Shown here in pieces: positions 10,565 through 22,900 of a DNA stretch of 64,000 nucleotides. Location of the stretch: assembly GCA_949317995.1 (NCBI GenBank), contig OX439050.1:54065777-54129776 (forward strand), read 5' to 3'. The stretch is from Acholoe squamosa. Its lineage: Eukaryota; Annelida; Polychaeta; Phyllodocida; Polynoidae. Positions within the stretch are counted from its first letter, which is position 1. Each line of letters opens with the position of its first letter. Both the position numbers and the translations under genes were made by a program. A model generated the notes under the pieces. It ran no database searches, was not told where the DNA came from, and saw nothing but the letters and a program-made list of their open reading frames with translations.

Positions 10565-12232
10565 TTGGGTGAAATCAACATTAATAAGACCTCTGGTATT
10601 GATGATACAGATGTGACATTCTCAAGGATGCAATGATGCTTTTAGTCAAACAGATGACCCATCTTTTTCAGTTGTCAATTCATACTGGTGTATTCCCCAT
10701 CTCCTGGAAATGTGCTTAGGTTTCCCTAATCCCTAAACCTGGAGATTCTGAAAAAAATTACCAATTGGCGACCAATATCTCTGCTCCCGGCCCCATCTAA
10801 AGTGGCAGAGAGACTAATGTGCACACATTTGTCTCAGTGTATATGCAGGCTAGGTATAGTATATCACCAAAGCAGTTTGGGTACCTTTACCGTGATGACA
10901 GTAAAGTTACAAGTATGTGTTTTCTTGATATGAAAAAAGCCTTTGATAGCATTCATCATGGGTACTTATTAGAAAAACTGAAAGAACTTAACTTATTTGA
11001 GAGCTGCTTCCTATGGCTACTAAGCTACCTGACAGGAAGAGAGCAGTTTACAAGGATTGGCAATCTTAGTTCAAAGAGAGAATGGGTGAGGTATGGGGTC
11101 CCGCAGGGTTCTATCTTGGGACCCCTGTTGTTCATTTACTATATCAATGATGTTGTATAAAGTATTCCAAGTGTCTTATGTATGCAGATGATATAGTGTT
11201 GTACTCAGCAAGCGCAGTGGCCGAGCCAAGTGTTGTAGCCTGCAGCGTGATATAAATTCTGTTGCTAAGTGGTGCCAGAAGAAGATGTTAACAGTTGATA
11301 CTTCCAAGACTCAGTGGTATATGTTTGGCCCCCAAACAAGCTGAGAAGTATTGAAGGGTATCGCCCACTTATGAATGACTCTAAATTAAAACTGGTTGAC
11401 ACTTATTGTTATTTAGGTGTGAAAGTTGACAAAAGTCTGAGTTTTGAGCCCTGCGCTAAGGAGCTCATAAAAAAGGTCAACAATAGATTGTTTAAATTTT
11501 GCAAGATAAGAGACCTGCTGACACGTGAAGTGGCAATAATTGCGAGGTTAACCAATGCTATACAGATAAAATGCAGAGACTACAAAATAGGGGGTCTAAG
11601 AATCTGCCTTCATATGTCTGTCAGAGAAGTTTCTATAAATGAGCTGCACAAAATATGCAGTGTGCCAAAATTGGATAGGTGCCGAGATGAATTGTTGCTG
11701 AGTTTAATGTACAAGTATTCCAGAACTGGTCAATATGTCGATAGGGACCCACCTAGTAGAGCCACTTGGAGAAGCAAACATACTCGTTTCAAGTACAAAC
11801 CAAGGTTGAAAAGTGAGTTTGTGAAGTGTTGCCCGCTATACAGGTGTAGTAAATAGTGGGATAACCTTAGTTCTCAGGTTCAAGAGTCTGAAAGTAAATC
11901 TAAGTTTAAAACAAGGATTGGTCGTATTGAGAATCTGTATGAAATAGATAAGGGTGATCATTCTGATAGTGATGGCAGTCTGCTCGTTGAGACTGACACA
12001 AGTGTTATTGAACAGTTTGTTGCATTGGTGCCGAGGGGATGTGCGTCTGGGTCGGCAGTGTGGCCCATATCTCTGTGGTGCCTCTTGCCTTTATGACCCA
12101 GATGTGGTTCCGGCTTCGTTGTGCTGGTGGGACACATTAATCAGTGTGAGAGTCAAGCAGTTGGTGTGTTTTGTTGAGGTTTTCCAGTCCCATCTTGGAA
12201 ATGTGTACTACATCCTTACTGTATTATTTTGA
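10565..12232 (+). pseudogene. Degenerate LINE reverse transcriptase (RT fragment)
   Basis: Frames at 10819-11160 and 11314-11856 carry RT blocks: MKKAFDSIHH, YGVPQGSILGPLLF and, in a shifted frame near 11185, the catalytic YADDIVLYS. A CR1/Jockey-type C-terminal region with YCYLGVKVDKSLSF follows. Stops and frameshifts lie between the blocks, and the part between about residues 75 and 85 of the second frame looks deleted. The endonuclease is missing. The 57.3-59.7 kb copy lacks the element. Confidence 0.8.
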
Positions 12233-12839
12233 ATGAACCTAATGTATGATATCAAATGTTTCTGTCGGCCTTACTGTAGTCCCTGCTCCTAAATGTTTAG
12301 TTTGTACAACTAGTTTTATTAGTAGCTTGTATTACTCTAGCACCTAGTAGCCTTGTTGTGTATGTATTATGTACTAATCAATAGTCTTTTTATTTTACCC
12401 TTGTGATTTGGGACAAGTCTCCCTGAGTCACTAGTCAATAGGTCTTTAGCCTTAGTCATTTTGTGTCATCACTTGTACTCGTCCATATTACTCCATTATT
12501 CATATGTTGGCAGCAAGTGGCAGGGTAATAGTTCATTTTTATTAAGTGCCACTTAGTAGGAGATGACCTGCTAGCCATACTCTGTTCCTTTCATTCTTGC
12601 ATTTATATCGTACCATCATTACCTAAAAGCTCTGTGTAGATTGATATTAGAATGTCAGTAATACAAACATATAATAGTTAAAGGTTGACTCAATGACCTT
12701 ATATATTGAGCAAATATCAAAATCACTTCATTCATGTCGTGCAATTTGCTCAATAAAACGGCTGGCATGGTTAGTGCCAGCCTGCTAATGAAAAGAAAAA
12801 TGCCTGGGCTCTTTACGCTATGAGGAAGACTATCATCTT

Positions 12840-13035
12840 AATTGTCGTAGTATATTAGACGCATCTCCCAGATAAGCTGCATCTTGATTCAGTTGCATCC
12901 TATTAAGTGTAGTGTTATAGAGTCATATTTTAGGAGAAAATCCCTCATATATAAGGCACACCCCTAATTATCAATGATTCGATAAGGCAAAGGATGACCC
13001 ATCCTCGTGTATAAGCTGCGCCTTATATACAAGGC
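12840..13035 (+). repeat. GTATAAGCTGCGCC-type repeat
   Basis: TGTATAAGCTGCGCCTTATA and earlier AGATAAGCTGCATC words, related in style to the termini at 8702 and 28647. Shared with 59205-59400 as part of the dispersed segment. Confidence 0.45.
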
Positions 13036-13894
13036 ATTACTGTCATTGAGCATGTAGTTGGATGTTTTGCCTAAGTGCAATGATCATTTATCATTTCTAT
13101 GGTTTATAAAGAATCCAAGGGGCAAGCTATGTGGAACAAACTAATAAGTAGTGCATAACATAGAATGCAAGTGAAACCTTTTACACATCTTCTCCATTTA
13201 ATATGACTTGATAACAGCGATTAGCATACATTTTGCCACCATTAAATTGGTAGAGTTCTATAATGATTGATATCGGGATTATACAGGGGACCTATCAACA
13301 CAATACTATCCCTATGTTGATACAGTTAAATGGTTACCACATACCACAAGACTGAGAGGAGATACATCAATCACATAAATAATGAAAAGGGAAATCTCCC
13401 AGTGAAAGTTCCTTTTTACAGTTTTGACTGAAATATTTTCTTCAGGCAGATGTATACCAAACTTCGTCAAATGCACGAAGAAGCTAATATATAGGGTTCT
13501 ATCCCTAAAATGAACTCCTTCGGATCATTTGCAGAAATCAAGGCTGGGGGAGTGCGCCACCTCACACTCCTACATAACCTTTTTATTAGAAAATATTCAT
13601 TATCATTATTAATGCAATGGATGGCAATACTCAGACTATTAAATATGTGTATTGTAGTTAGGTATGATGTATTGGGTACATACTCTGAATATCATCATCA
13701 TACTGGACCCGCTGCCAGAAGTCGGTAGTATCCTATGTTGTACAGGGATTTCCATGTGAGTGTCCCATACTGTAGTAGTATAGTGTATATCTATGGGGTC
13801 TATGATGGTAAGTTCATAGAACCCCTTCCTGTATATATGTCCAACTTTATAGACTGTTATTGTGAGCAGACCATTGATCTATATACCTTCACCA

Positions 13895-14347
13895 TAGGTT
13901 GCAGTACACTAATTGACGGGAGGTGGCAGCAGGACACACTTTGTAGCTCCGCACTGAAGGGTGTTGTACAATGATTATTGGTCTAAAATCTGACAGTGGG
14001 TAGGCAAACCAGGTATCAAATTAATCCTTAGGGTGTATATTAATAGATTTGAGTGTTATTTAGGCTGATATTTGATGGTAAGTTGAGGGGGGTGCACTCT
14101 ATTTAATTAGAGAATGTATTGAAATCATTCACTGCAAAACCCCCAAATCTGGGTATGTCCGCACTCTAAGGCCTATAGCAAAAAAGTTAATCACATTGTA
14201 CCACATGCCATGGCCCTAAATTATTGGGAAAAATGTATATCTACAAGAAAATAATAGTGGCTAAGCCCAGATACTTGCACAAGTATTTTATTTTCGCCCA
14301 AAAGCTATATAGGCCAACAGTGGAAAAATAATTAGTGTTCTGCAGCC
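13895..14347 (+). repeat. 453-bp perfect direct repeat, copy 1
   Basis: Base-for-base identical to 15256-15708 on manual comparison, 1361 bp apart. Flanks differ on both sides. Confidence 0.9.
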
Positions 14348-15255
14348 TCTACGGGCTATATAGGGCCTTCTACCAAGTTTGTCAAATCTCGCTAAACTGT
14401 GTTTATTTTGCTTAGGGCAAGTCAGTTTGACAATGTTATGGTGAGAAAGGGCAAGGGAATCAATAAAATTAGTGAGAAATCACTGAAAATCGTAGTAGCA
14501 GAGTTTCGGCCTTGGAGAGGTTTATGAGAAATATTCTGGTGTCAATCCGCAAGCCTGATACTTCTTTCTTGGGGGTGCCAGGTAACCAAAATTATGGTTT
14601 TCAGGGTCAGAATGACCTGAATTTTACATTCTCAGCTGTTTCTATCTATTTCTATCGTCCTCAGTGCTCTATGGGAGGCCTTTTCATGCATCGGGGGAAA
14701 ACATCATTTTTCTCTCCCCGAGCTATGCAGCCAATGAATGTTTACTGACACTTAATAAAATGTCCTTGTATTCACCATATCTGGTAAATTTTGTTGTCCT
14801 TATATGGGGGAGCTTGAATAATGTGTAAATGGGGCCATCTAAGCCATTACACATGGAGTTAAGATGCATTTTGTTGAATTTATTCCTTTATACCATTATA
14901 TTTCCGAGGGTTTTTCATACATTTTAGCCAGATATTTCTGTGAATTATAGCACCTAGAGAGAGAATAACACTCAGCACGTCACGTGGTGCCCCTTGGCTA
15001 TCAGCATGTCAAATTTCTTGGCCCTGTGACCATTTTTTCTATGTGAAAGCACCATATGTCCATGTCAATGTTAGAAATCAATAAAATCTACAGAGAGCGC
15101 ACAGACTGATACCCGCTCTGGGTATTGATTCTCAGAGAGATTTAAGGGGCCTGTGGGGCATAAAAGTAAAAGATTCTGGATAAGACATTACTGGGCCAGT
15201 GAATAAAAGCTTTCCAAGCTATTTCATTGACCACCAAGATTCCAACCCAGGCCTT

Positions 15256-15708
15256 TAGGTTGCAGTACACTAATTGACGGGAGGTGGCAGCAGGACACAC
15301 TTTGTAGCTCCGCACTGAAGGGTGTTGTACAATGATTATTGGTCTAAAATCTGACAGTGGGTAGGCAAACCAGGTATCAAATTAATCCTTAGGGTGTATA
15401 TTAATAGATTTGAGTGTTATTTAGGCTGATATTTGATGGTAAGTTGAGGGGGGTGCACTCTATTTAATTAGAGAATGTATTGAAATCATTCACTGCAAAA
15501 CCCCCAAATCTGGGTATGTCCGCACTCTAAGGCCTATAGCAAAAAAGTTAATCACATTGTACCACATGCCATGGCCCTAAATTATTGGGAAAAATGTATA
15601 TCTACAAGAAAATAATAGTGGCTAAGCCCAGATACTTGCACAAGTATTTTATTTTCGCCCAAAAGCTATATAGGCCAACAGTGGAAAAATAATTAGTGTT
15701 CTGCAGCC
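15256..15708 (+). repeat. 453-bp perfect direct repeat, copy 2
   Basis: Second copy of the segment at 13895-14347; no target-site duplication or inverted termini seen. Confidence 0.9.
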
Positions 15709-15946
15709 CATATGGTAGGTACCATGGGGTCAAATGAGACCACATGAACTACAACCATCTCAACTCCTCCAGGGTCCACTATTTCATTCATATAACAAGC
15801 CTCATACACTCCTATGTAACCACGGTCTAGGGCTAGTCAGACTTGAGTTCAGTCAACTTGTATACATAGATACACGCCCCCACCATCACCCACTCTCCCC
15901 TAACTTCCACATCCACTGTACCCCAGAAGCTCCAAGCTGAAGGAAA

Positions 15947-16098
15947 ACTCCTGCAGCTTCTCCCTCCCACTTCTAGTAGTAGCCACTTTTCTCCAACAAT
16001 TTCCTCCAGGGTGTTTGGGGGCCTGGAGACTGAACCCTGTGGTGGCTTGGTAGTGTGCTCCAAGTCTGGGTACTACAGGTGTGTGGTGGTGGCTCCAG
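15947..16098 (+). other. GC-richer open segment, possible exon, undecided strand
   Basis: After a long pyrimidine tract ending CACTGTACCCCAG the plus strand stays open to a TGA near 16108 and ends in SGYYRCVVVAP, faintly Ig-like. The minus strand is open in two frames across the same bases. Open frames in every direction mainly reflect base composition here, so coding is unproven. Confidence 0.15.
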
Positions 16099-16929
16099 GC
16101 GAGCACTGATCAGCTGATTACAGGTGATTCCCCTGGACGAGCTAGAGATAAGCTGTAGGAAGTTGCTCTCTGATGAAGGTACACCATACTCAGTGTTCTA
16201 ACCCTTAATCTGTACTACTCTACTCTGTGCTGGTTACTCCTACTATCACAATCATAACCAGCCCTGTTTGTGTTATGCTGGTCTTAGTGTACATTAGTCC
16301 ATGACAGTGTGATATAACAGTTCTGAGGCTGCAAAAGGTGCATGGTTCTCTAAGTTCATGTACAAATCGTTGAAGTGTGTACCGACATACTTATTACTAG
16401 AGGGCCACACCAAATTTGTGTCTCAATATACTCTATGGTAGATGTATTGGAAAGGTTATTATTGCTTAAATTTGGCTACATGACCAAGTTTGAAAAAAGG
16501 CTCTATAAATGTTTCTTTTTCATATGTATAGGGGCCTACTTTGATTTCCCCACAGATATAAAGTCAGTTTTGCACAGAAATAAGTGTGTAAAGAAAGTTT
16601 CCTAGTTCCAAAAAGTCACTTTTTTGGCCACAAATCCCGTAAGGATCTGTAACTTTCTCTTAATCATCTAGAATGAATTAAGTTTCGAATTTCCTTGTCT
16701 GTACGAAGGGTAGGGGGGGGGGGTGAAGGCTGTCCGGTGTAAAACTCTGAAAGGAATAGAAATTATTTTTTTTTTACCTTTTCGTCAATATCAAGCACAC
16801 ATAATTATGGAGGTTCATATCAGCCAAGTTTTCTTCTATCAAAGACACTTGGCGCCCCATAGTATCCAGGCAGTATTTGGCAGTTTGGCCATCAGCTGAT
16901 TTCCAACCAGGTCAATAATGGGTCACATA

Positions 16930-17220
16930 CATTAACCCCTTTAACCCTCTCTATACTGCATGCAATACTATAACACTGTGTTTGGGAACCCCTTTAACCC
17001 TCTCTATACTGCATATATGCAATACTATAACACTGTGTTTGGGAACCCCTTTAACCCTCTCTATACTGCATATATGCAATACTATAACACTGTGTTTGGG
17101 AACCCCTTTAACCCTCTCTATACTGCATATATGCAATACTATTAACACTGTGTTTGGGAACCCCTTTAATCCTCTCTATACTGCATATATGCAATACTAT
17201 AACACTGTGTTTGGGAACAA
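16930..17220. repeat. 57-bp minisatellite, about five units
   Basis: Units containing CACTGTGTTTGGGAACCCC recur at 57-58-bp steps (16984, 17041, 17098, 17156, 17213). Being a multiple of three it keeps frames open on both strands, which makes repetitive false proteins. Confidence 0.9.
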
Positions 17221-17240
17221 AGGGATAGAAAAGGGTTAAG

Positions 17241-17385
17241 GGCATGCCCATTGGTCGTCATGATGCACCAATGAAGTGCTGGCGAGTCTGCTGGCCAGCA
17301 CCTCATTGCAGCATCATGACGACCCTCAGGTAGTGCATCAACTGCCAGGGCTGCATTTATGCATCATGACGACCAATGGACATGA
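17241..17385. repeat. Inverted repeat beside the minisatellite
   Basis: CATTGGTCGTCATGATGCA (17249-17267) and its exact complement (17360-17378) enclose about 92 bp. The core GCATCATGACGACC recurs at 9345 and 17319 and, changed, at 57834, so it marks a dispersed family. Confidence 0.6.
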
Positions 17386-17527
17386 TACATGAATGTGTGA
17401 GCGGCACTTATAACGGGCTAAATTGGTAACCAAAGAGGCATAACGTATCTATAAGTATATTAACCTAGACGCTCCTACATCACTCCTACCAACTAGGCAC
17501 ACCTCTACAGCCATGTTCTAAATTTAG

Positions 17528-17651
17528 TCTTCCATGACTGCCTCTGTACCAGTACGTTATGTTGGTGTACAGGATCTAGATCATCTAGGAAACTATCAGT
17601 GTAAAGTGGTTAAGAGCTGGGGACAGTGGCCGGCTGATACTACAGTGATAG
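17528..17651 (+). CDS. Candidate immunoglobulin-domain exon
   Basis: Plus-strand segment between acceptor AAATTTAG and donor ATAG|GTCTGT, reading about 41 residues. VPVRYVGVQDLDHLGNYQCK fits the end of a V/I-set Ig fold (L.I..V...D.G.Y.C), followed by a strand like those in CAR/JAM-type receptors (KVVKSWGQ). I found no convincing partner exon with the first Ig cysteine and tryptophan, so the gene is unproven. It may be a decayed or partial gene. Confidence 0.35.
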
Positions 17652-18872
17652 GTCTGTTCATTTATCAGATAAGGATAGGCAAAGGCGCCCAGCAAAGGAC
17701 TTGGTCATGGTCAGGTCATAGAGATGACAAAATGTCATCCCATCTCAACAACACACTAACATCTCGATACTAGTAGGAGTGCTCACACTTTAACATGGGG
17801 TGTAGGGGGGGGGGACTAGAAAACTGGAATGGTTGAGGGTTAGTTCATGAATTAGGCTGGAGGGGGGGGGGGGTGTCATCCGTTTTCAGCGGGAAAAAAA
17901 GCCTCATGAATACTGAAAGCCTACAGGACAAGGGTTGAAATGTCCGTTTAAGTCTTTTCCCCTTTTCTTAAACAATGACCACCTCTTTAAAGAACTCGTC
18001 AGCAACTGTGGACTGACGGACTCTGTTCTGGATATTTACTATGATATAGATATGAGTAGCAACTCTAAAAGGATAATTCATGCATGGGTGCAGTAATCAT
18101 CCCTTCGGCTATTCTTTAGTGAAAATAAATAGAATTTCTTCATCTTTGGTGTGTAAGTACCTTAAGTCATATAGAATCGATTTATGAAAAGATAAAAGGG
18201 GGGTGATTTTATGCTACGTTTTGAAATATAGAATTTTGAAAAATAAAATGAGGAAAAACGTCCTATTAACTTTATGGCAGCCGTTAAAGAGTCAATTGTT
18301 CAATTCAAAGATGATTTGGTTTTCTTCCCCCTCCCCCTCCGAACCAATTATTGTTATTGAAATAACCCTGTTCCTATTCATTAAAAAGCTGAGTCGAAGG
18401 ATCGTGCTTGTGCATCAGCATCAAACCTCCTTCCTATTGATCTTTACAGTGAAAGAAGAGCTTCCTGTATAGATTGACCTTCTTTGGCTTTTATTTCTTA
18501 TTTCATCTCCATACGCTAAGGGAAAAGCTGATTAACCATAGTTCTTCATGGCTTGCCCTTTGTCAAGTATGTCCCCATACAGATAATTTCACATATCTTT
18601 GTGGGGGAATTCATTAAACTCTTGTTCAAACCCACATTATCTCCATAGTTCCCCCTTTTAAACCTGTAGTTAACTCATCTCCGCCTGCTCTTTTCCTTCC
18701 TGGGCTTTAATTTATCATTTCCAATCCGTACAGTGAAAGATGAGCCCATACATCATAGTTTATACCATGGTTATGGGTCATTTGCATATTTTTGCATTCA
18801 AGTTTAAGGATAAAACTCGTGCACTTAACCACGGTTAGAATGAACAGTAGTTGACACTAAACAGAAACATAC

Positions 18873-19040
18873 CATCACAGCCAGTTGACTCGTGTCCTTT
18901 ACCATAGCGGACAGCGGGCTGCACGTCTCCGCCTTAGTGTCAACCTCCCCTGTCAAGCTGCAGTCTCGCCATCTGGTGTATAGACGAATTACTAACTTTC
19001 TTGTCTGACGGCAAACCCAGACCGATCGTATTTTCGCCAT
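18873..19040 (-). CDS. Candidate first exon of an unidentified gene
   Basis: ATG at 19040 (CAAAATGGCG, a good context) opens 56 codons to a consensus donor GATG|GTATGT at 18872. The peptide is basic and hydrophobic at its start (MAKIRSVWVCRQTRKLVIRL), which would suit a mitochondrial presequence. The segment is unusually CpG-rich for this window, as expected of a 5' exon. No downstream exon was found, and I do not recognise it. Confidence 0.25.
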
Positions 19041-19230
19041 TTTGAGGGAATATAGGCTTAAAATCATCTATTGAGGCCTAATATTTGTTGTGTTAAAAAT
19101 AGGAGGATTCCAATGCTCTATAAATGGTGGAAATTGAATGTTATTCTTGGCATACCGGAATGTATGTTGATAAACAGAAATCTAATATGGCGGAATGGCT
19201 TCCCCCTCGTCGCTGTTGATTCAACTCGAA
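18890..19230. promoter_or_regulatory. CpG-enriched patch, possible bidirectional start region
   Basis: CpG dinucleotides cluster here against a depleted background. The patch spans the ATGGCG at 19040 on the minus strand and a second ATGGCG at about 19188 on the plus strand, about 150 bp apart. The plus-strand frame stops after ten codons. No TATA box is seen. Confidence 0.3.
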
Positions 19231-19639
19231 TTTCTTCTTTATTTAAGGTAAAAAAACTTACATTTTCGGGTTTGTACCATGATATAAAATGCTTAGATAT
19301 GGTATAACGCCCTCATTCAATGTATTCATGACTAAATTCAACGAGTGCATCAATAACCCTTATTCAACTTCTAAATAGTGCATTATTACTCGCCCTCTTG
19401 TCAAGAATGTCTCTTTATACAAACAGTCTACTGGTAGAGAATTTATGTCCCAGAATTTGGATACCCTGGAAAAAAGAGGTTGCTTTGTGTGTCTTCTTAA
19501 GAAGGTAGTTGTAAATCATCATCTCACATTCAAAGCACTCATTCTATTTAAGTATGTAAGTGTTCCTTATCGTATTTCCTCTTGGACTAATGTGATAAGC
19601 AGGGCTCTGGATGGGGGGGGGGGCTCCTCATGCCATAAT

Positions 19640-19850
19640 GCGGATTTTTAGAAATGACATGTCACTTTAATAAATTTCCATGTCTCCTGTGACCACTTAG
19701 AACATGTCCTATCCCATCATGTCAAATTTGAGAAAGCACCTATGTCATGTCACTAAGTTGTTGTCTCATGTCACTAAGCTTCATGTCACATGTTTTTTTC
19801 TTCAGAAATGTCCATGTCACCATGTCAAATTTAGTGGTCCATACCCATAA
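19640..19850. repeat. GACATG-rich dispersed repeat, third copy
   Basis: Same words and orientation as 2215-2405. Confidence 0.55.
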
Positions 19851-20436
19851 CAATGCCCCGGTGATCTGGGCTCTTTATCTTCTTCACCCCATGCGTTCAC
19901 CACGGTGCATTACATACTATTGAATACATCAGTTGTGACCTCGTATATTTTTATACCTCTAGCACCCCTTGGTTTTGTGTACGTCTAAAAACTATACTCC
20001 ACATCTTTCACAAGCCTCACTCATGAAATCCCAGCCTTCCACACATGAGAGTCACGTGGTTTCCAGGCGGGGTTGCGTGCTCAGCAACCTGACACCAGGT
20101 GTCACTACCTCACTCGTAGTAAACCCTGATCTTCTGCCCTATGTATTATGGGATATAGCCTGTGGTGGTTAATTAGATGCACATATCATTGGGCAACACA
20201 AGAAGTAGATCCTATGTTTAGTACAGCCCTACATACATGTGTTGTGTCATACCTGCATAATATAGGTGCAGTGGTACATGTGTGCACATACCAGGAGTAT
20301 AGAGGTTTCACCTAGTATACTTACCCGACAACAACATATCCCAAACACAATCACCCTGTGACTATGTATTGAGCTAAATATAACTTGGGCTGAAGACCTA
20401 TGTGGGAATATTAGGTGTTTGTCTACCACAAATCAA

Positions 20437-20620
20437 GACAGGCTTCCCTAGCCCACTTAAAAGGGTCTATTTCTCCTCTTTCCTATCCCCTCGGGATGTG
20501 TGTGGTGCACATATGCGCGGGCACTGACACATTCCCCTGTGAAATTGTGTAATGTCATTCTCGCCATGAATATGACCATAGCTGTCAAAATGGCGTTAAA
20601 CATCTATTACTCACTCACTC
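20437..20620 (+). mobile_element. SINE-like repeat, copy 2, with 12-bp target duplication
   Basis: Same family: GGCTTCCCTAGCCCACTTAA start, (ACTC)n end. The perfect duplication ACCACAAATCAA occurs at 20425-20436 and 20621-20632. Confidence 0.8.
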
Positions 20621-21609
20621 ACCACAAATCAACAACAGCCCCACTAGCTGAGGCAGAAGAGAGTTGGACTCCTAATGTTAGGGAAGTGAGTTCAAGTCAG
20701 CATATTGGCATTTCAGTGATTTGAACCAACCAACTCACTCATGAATAAGAGTTCCAAATGATAACCATTATATTAATGGGCTTTCTGTGCATAGGGCAAG
20801 CTTATACATAGGGAAATACAACACCAAAGGGTGATATTCTGGCCACATACAGCAGTACCTCCATCTGGTGTTAACATCAATAAATAGGAACTACTTTCAC
20901 AACCCTTCCCATCATGCACAGGGCAAAAGACCATAGTCTAGGACGCTAGTACTTAACTCTGGGGCCAGTATGTGTGGTGTGGATTTGGTTCATGGTGTCG
21001 CTGCTATATATATGCGTGGAGGGCACATTTTGTATGTTGGAGATACACATATGCATGTGCAGCTGGCAAGAGTCAGTGTGCAGCAAAATGTGCCTAATGA
21101 GAGTCCAGTTTTATTTTGTTTTGTTTTACCCAAATGCCCCTAGCAGGGTAATTTTGTTTTTGTTTTCAGATATTGGGGTTACTTTTGAGTTCATCCTCCC
21201 CAACCCCCATCCTACTGAGGCTTCCATTTTCAAAACGCCATTTACACCTCTCATGTCTGAGCACCCTGCCCGAGCAAATTAATCCCATTGCTTTCCTTTT
21301 GAGTCCTCTTGAAATTTGGCAGTCAAAAAAGGACTGGTTGCTTTCTGGGCTGCTTGCCTAATTAGTAAAGTGGGCAAGTGCGGTACCTATAGCTTCAGTT
21401 ATTCGTTCATGTATCATGCTGACCCTAAAGATGCATCAATGAGTATGATGCACTCCAACATCAGCGGCCCTTAAGATTTTGTCAGTGTATGTGGGCAATT
21501 ACTTTATACCTCTCTCACAAGAGGGTGTCAGTGTGTAATGTGCATAGCCCTTGTAACTATTTCTTCTTAGGAAAACCAGGTGACAGTACATCTAAAGTGT
21601 TGATTTCGC

Positions 21610-21690
21610 AGGAGTAAATCGGTCGGATTAGTGCTAATCCAACCGAATTTTTCTATACTTTTGATATATTATAAATCGTCGGATTAGGGT
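21610..21690. promoter_or_regulatory. Palindromic K50 homeodomain-type sites
   Basis: GGATTAGTGCTAATCC (about 21623-21638) is an inverted pair of Otx/Bicoid-type sites inside an imperfect 26-bp palindrome; a third GGATTA follows about 50 bp later. No gene nearby can be linked to it. Confidence 0.2.
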
Positions 21691-22422
21691 TATTCAGACC
21701 TATTTAATGCTTGTGGAACCAGCGCTTAAGGTGGTTGACCAGATCTTACTAGACTTTTGCCTTTGGATTAACTAAGGCACTTAACTAAGTGTCTGTTTTT
21801 AGCAGATCTCTTAGAAAAGTATTTCTAGGTCCATACTCAAGTTACACAATTGCTTTGCTGAGTGTCCCCAAATTTTTAAATTTTGTGAACAGGAGAGTAA
21901 TGTGAATGGACAATTCATTACAGAGTAGTGTTTTCCCATGTTTAATCATCACAAAGGTGAATTTACTAGTCATTGTATCGAAAACAAAGCATGCTGCATC
22001 TTATCACTAATATAAACATGATACCTCTCTCAGTCGTGACACATTATACTAGACAATCTTATAAACTACTATTCTAAAAAAACTTTACAAATGTTTACAA
22101 TACAAGGTGTAGTAGGTGTAGTAAAACAACAGTAATAATATGATGCAAAGTTTGATTTGGGGTGCACAATTGATGCTCTGAAATGTTGATATGTCAGGCA
22201 CAACTTATTATGTAAATCTTTCAAAATGATTTATAGAAGCCTATAGAGGCATCTTAATGCATTTGGAAAGTCATTGTTACTTAGTGAAGTGATGGTATCA
22301 GACAGCAAGCAATTTCAGGAAATGGTTCTGAGAAGGCAACTGACTCTTTTCATTTACTGGCGGTGTGATAGTAGTCATAAAATAAAACTGGCCATGTTTC
22401 TTGTTCAATTTGAATTAGTTAT

Positions 22423-22428
22423 TTTATT
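22423..22428 (-). terminator. P4HA: Candidate poly(A) signal for P4HA
   Basis: Minus-strand AATAAA about 370 nt after the stop codon, the first canonical hexamer I noticed downstream. Confidence 0.4.
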
Positions 22429-22796
22429 GTCATGATTCATTAAGGTTGTTTGCAAGCTCTGACATCGATATATAGCTCAACTTCATCACTCTAGCATTGA
22501 AAAGGCATATTCGTTGTCTTCTCTCTCTGACTGTATGTGAAAAGGTCCTACCACTAATGTGTGTTGTCCCCTTTCCCTTATGTATTTAGTGGGTGACCTA
22601 GGATTTTGAAAAGAAGGGGGCGCACCCCTAGCTAAGCCCTTATTTTCGGCTAAATTTCAGATTAAATGAGTTGAATAAACTCTAAACTACAGGGAAAAGG
22701 TGAAAATCCGTCACAGGAATTCTTTTCTTTCTAATAAGATAGGAAACATGGGATTTGGGTTCTCCTGATATGAATAGTTCTGAATTTTAGCTCTTA

Positions 22797-22900
22797 TTAT
22801 TTCAACAGTGCTGCACGAGTCTCTACTTCAGTTGATGTTGACTTTGGTCCACATTTATGGCGGAAGTGTTGTGTTCTTTCTCTTATCCATTTGTTTGCAA
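22797..22900 (-). CDS. P4HA: P4HA exon 14: C-terminus and stop
   Basis: Starts after TTTTGCAG at 22901 and completes a valine codon, then ANKWIRERTQHFRHKC, matching SNKW.HERGQEFRRPC. An 18-residue lineage-specific tail follows, with TAA at 22799-22797. This closes the reading frame of the gene. Confidence 0.88.

Larger units (their letters stand above)
7528..13320 (+). repeat. Dispersed segment, copy A (homologous to 57294-59675)
   Basis: Collinear blocks match 57.3-59.7 kb in the same orientation: 7528-7716, 8314-8505, 9290-10570 and about 12695-13320. Between them copy A holds the piggyBac-like element, a stretch with a 277-bp MITE, and the LINE fragment. A 62-residue open frame at 9670-9858 is shared with 58160-58348 but has drifted by replacements, so I do not call it a gene. 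Confidence 0.8.
19310..22420. other. Intergenic, repeats only
   Basis: Holds a GACATG repeat, SINE copy 2, a tRNA-like fragment and the K50 palindrome. The short open frames are not supported by splice or composition signals. Confidence 0.5.

Noticed and set aside
16951-17239. Three repetitive open frames on both strands, and a CRISPR-like look
   Set aside because: A 57-bp minisatellite divisible by three keeps frames open. There are no unique spacers and the context is eukaryotic.
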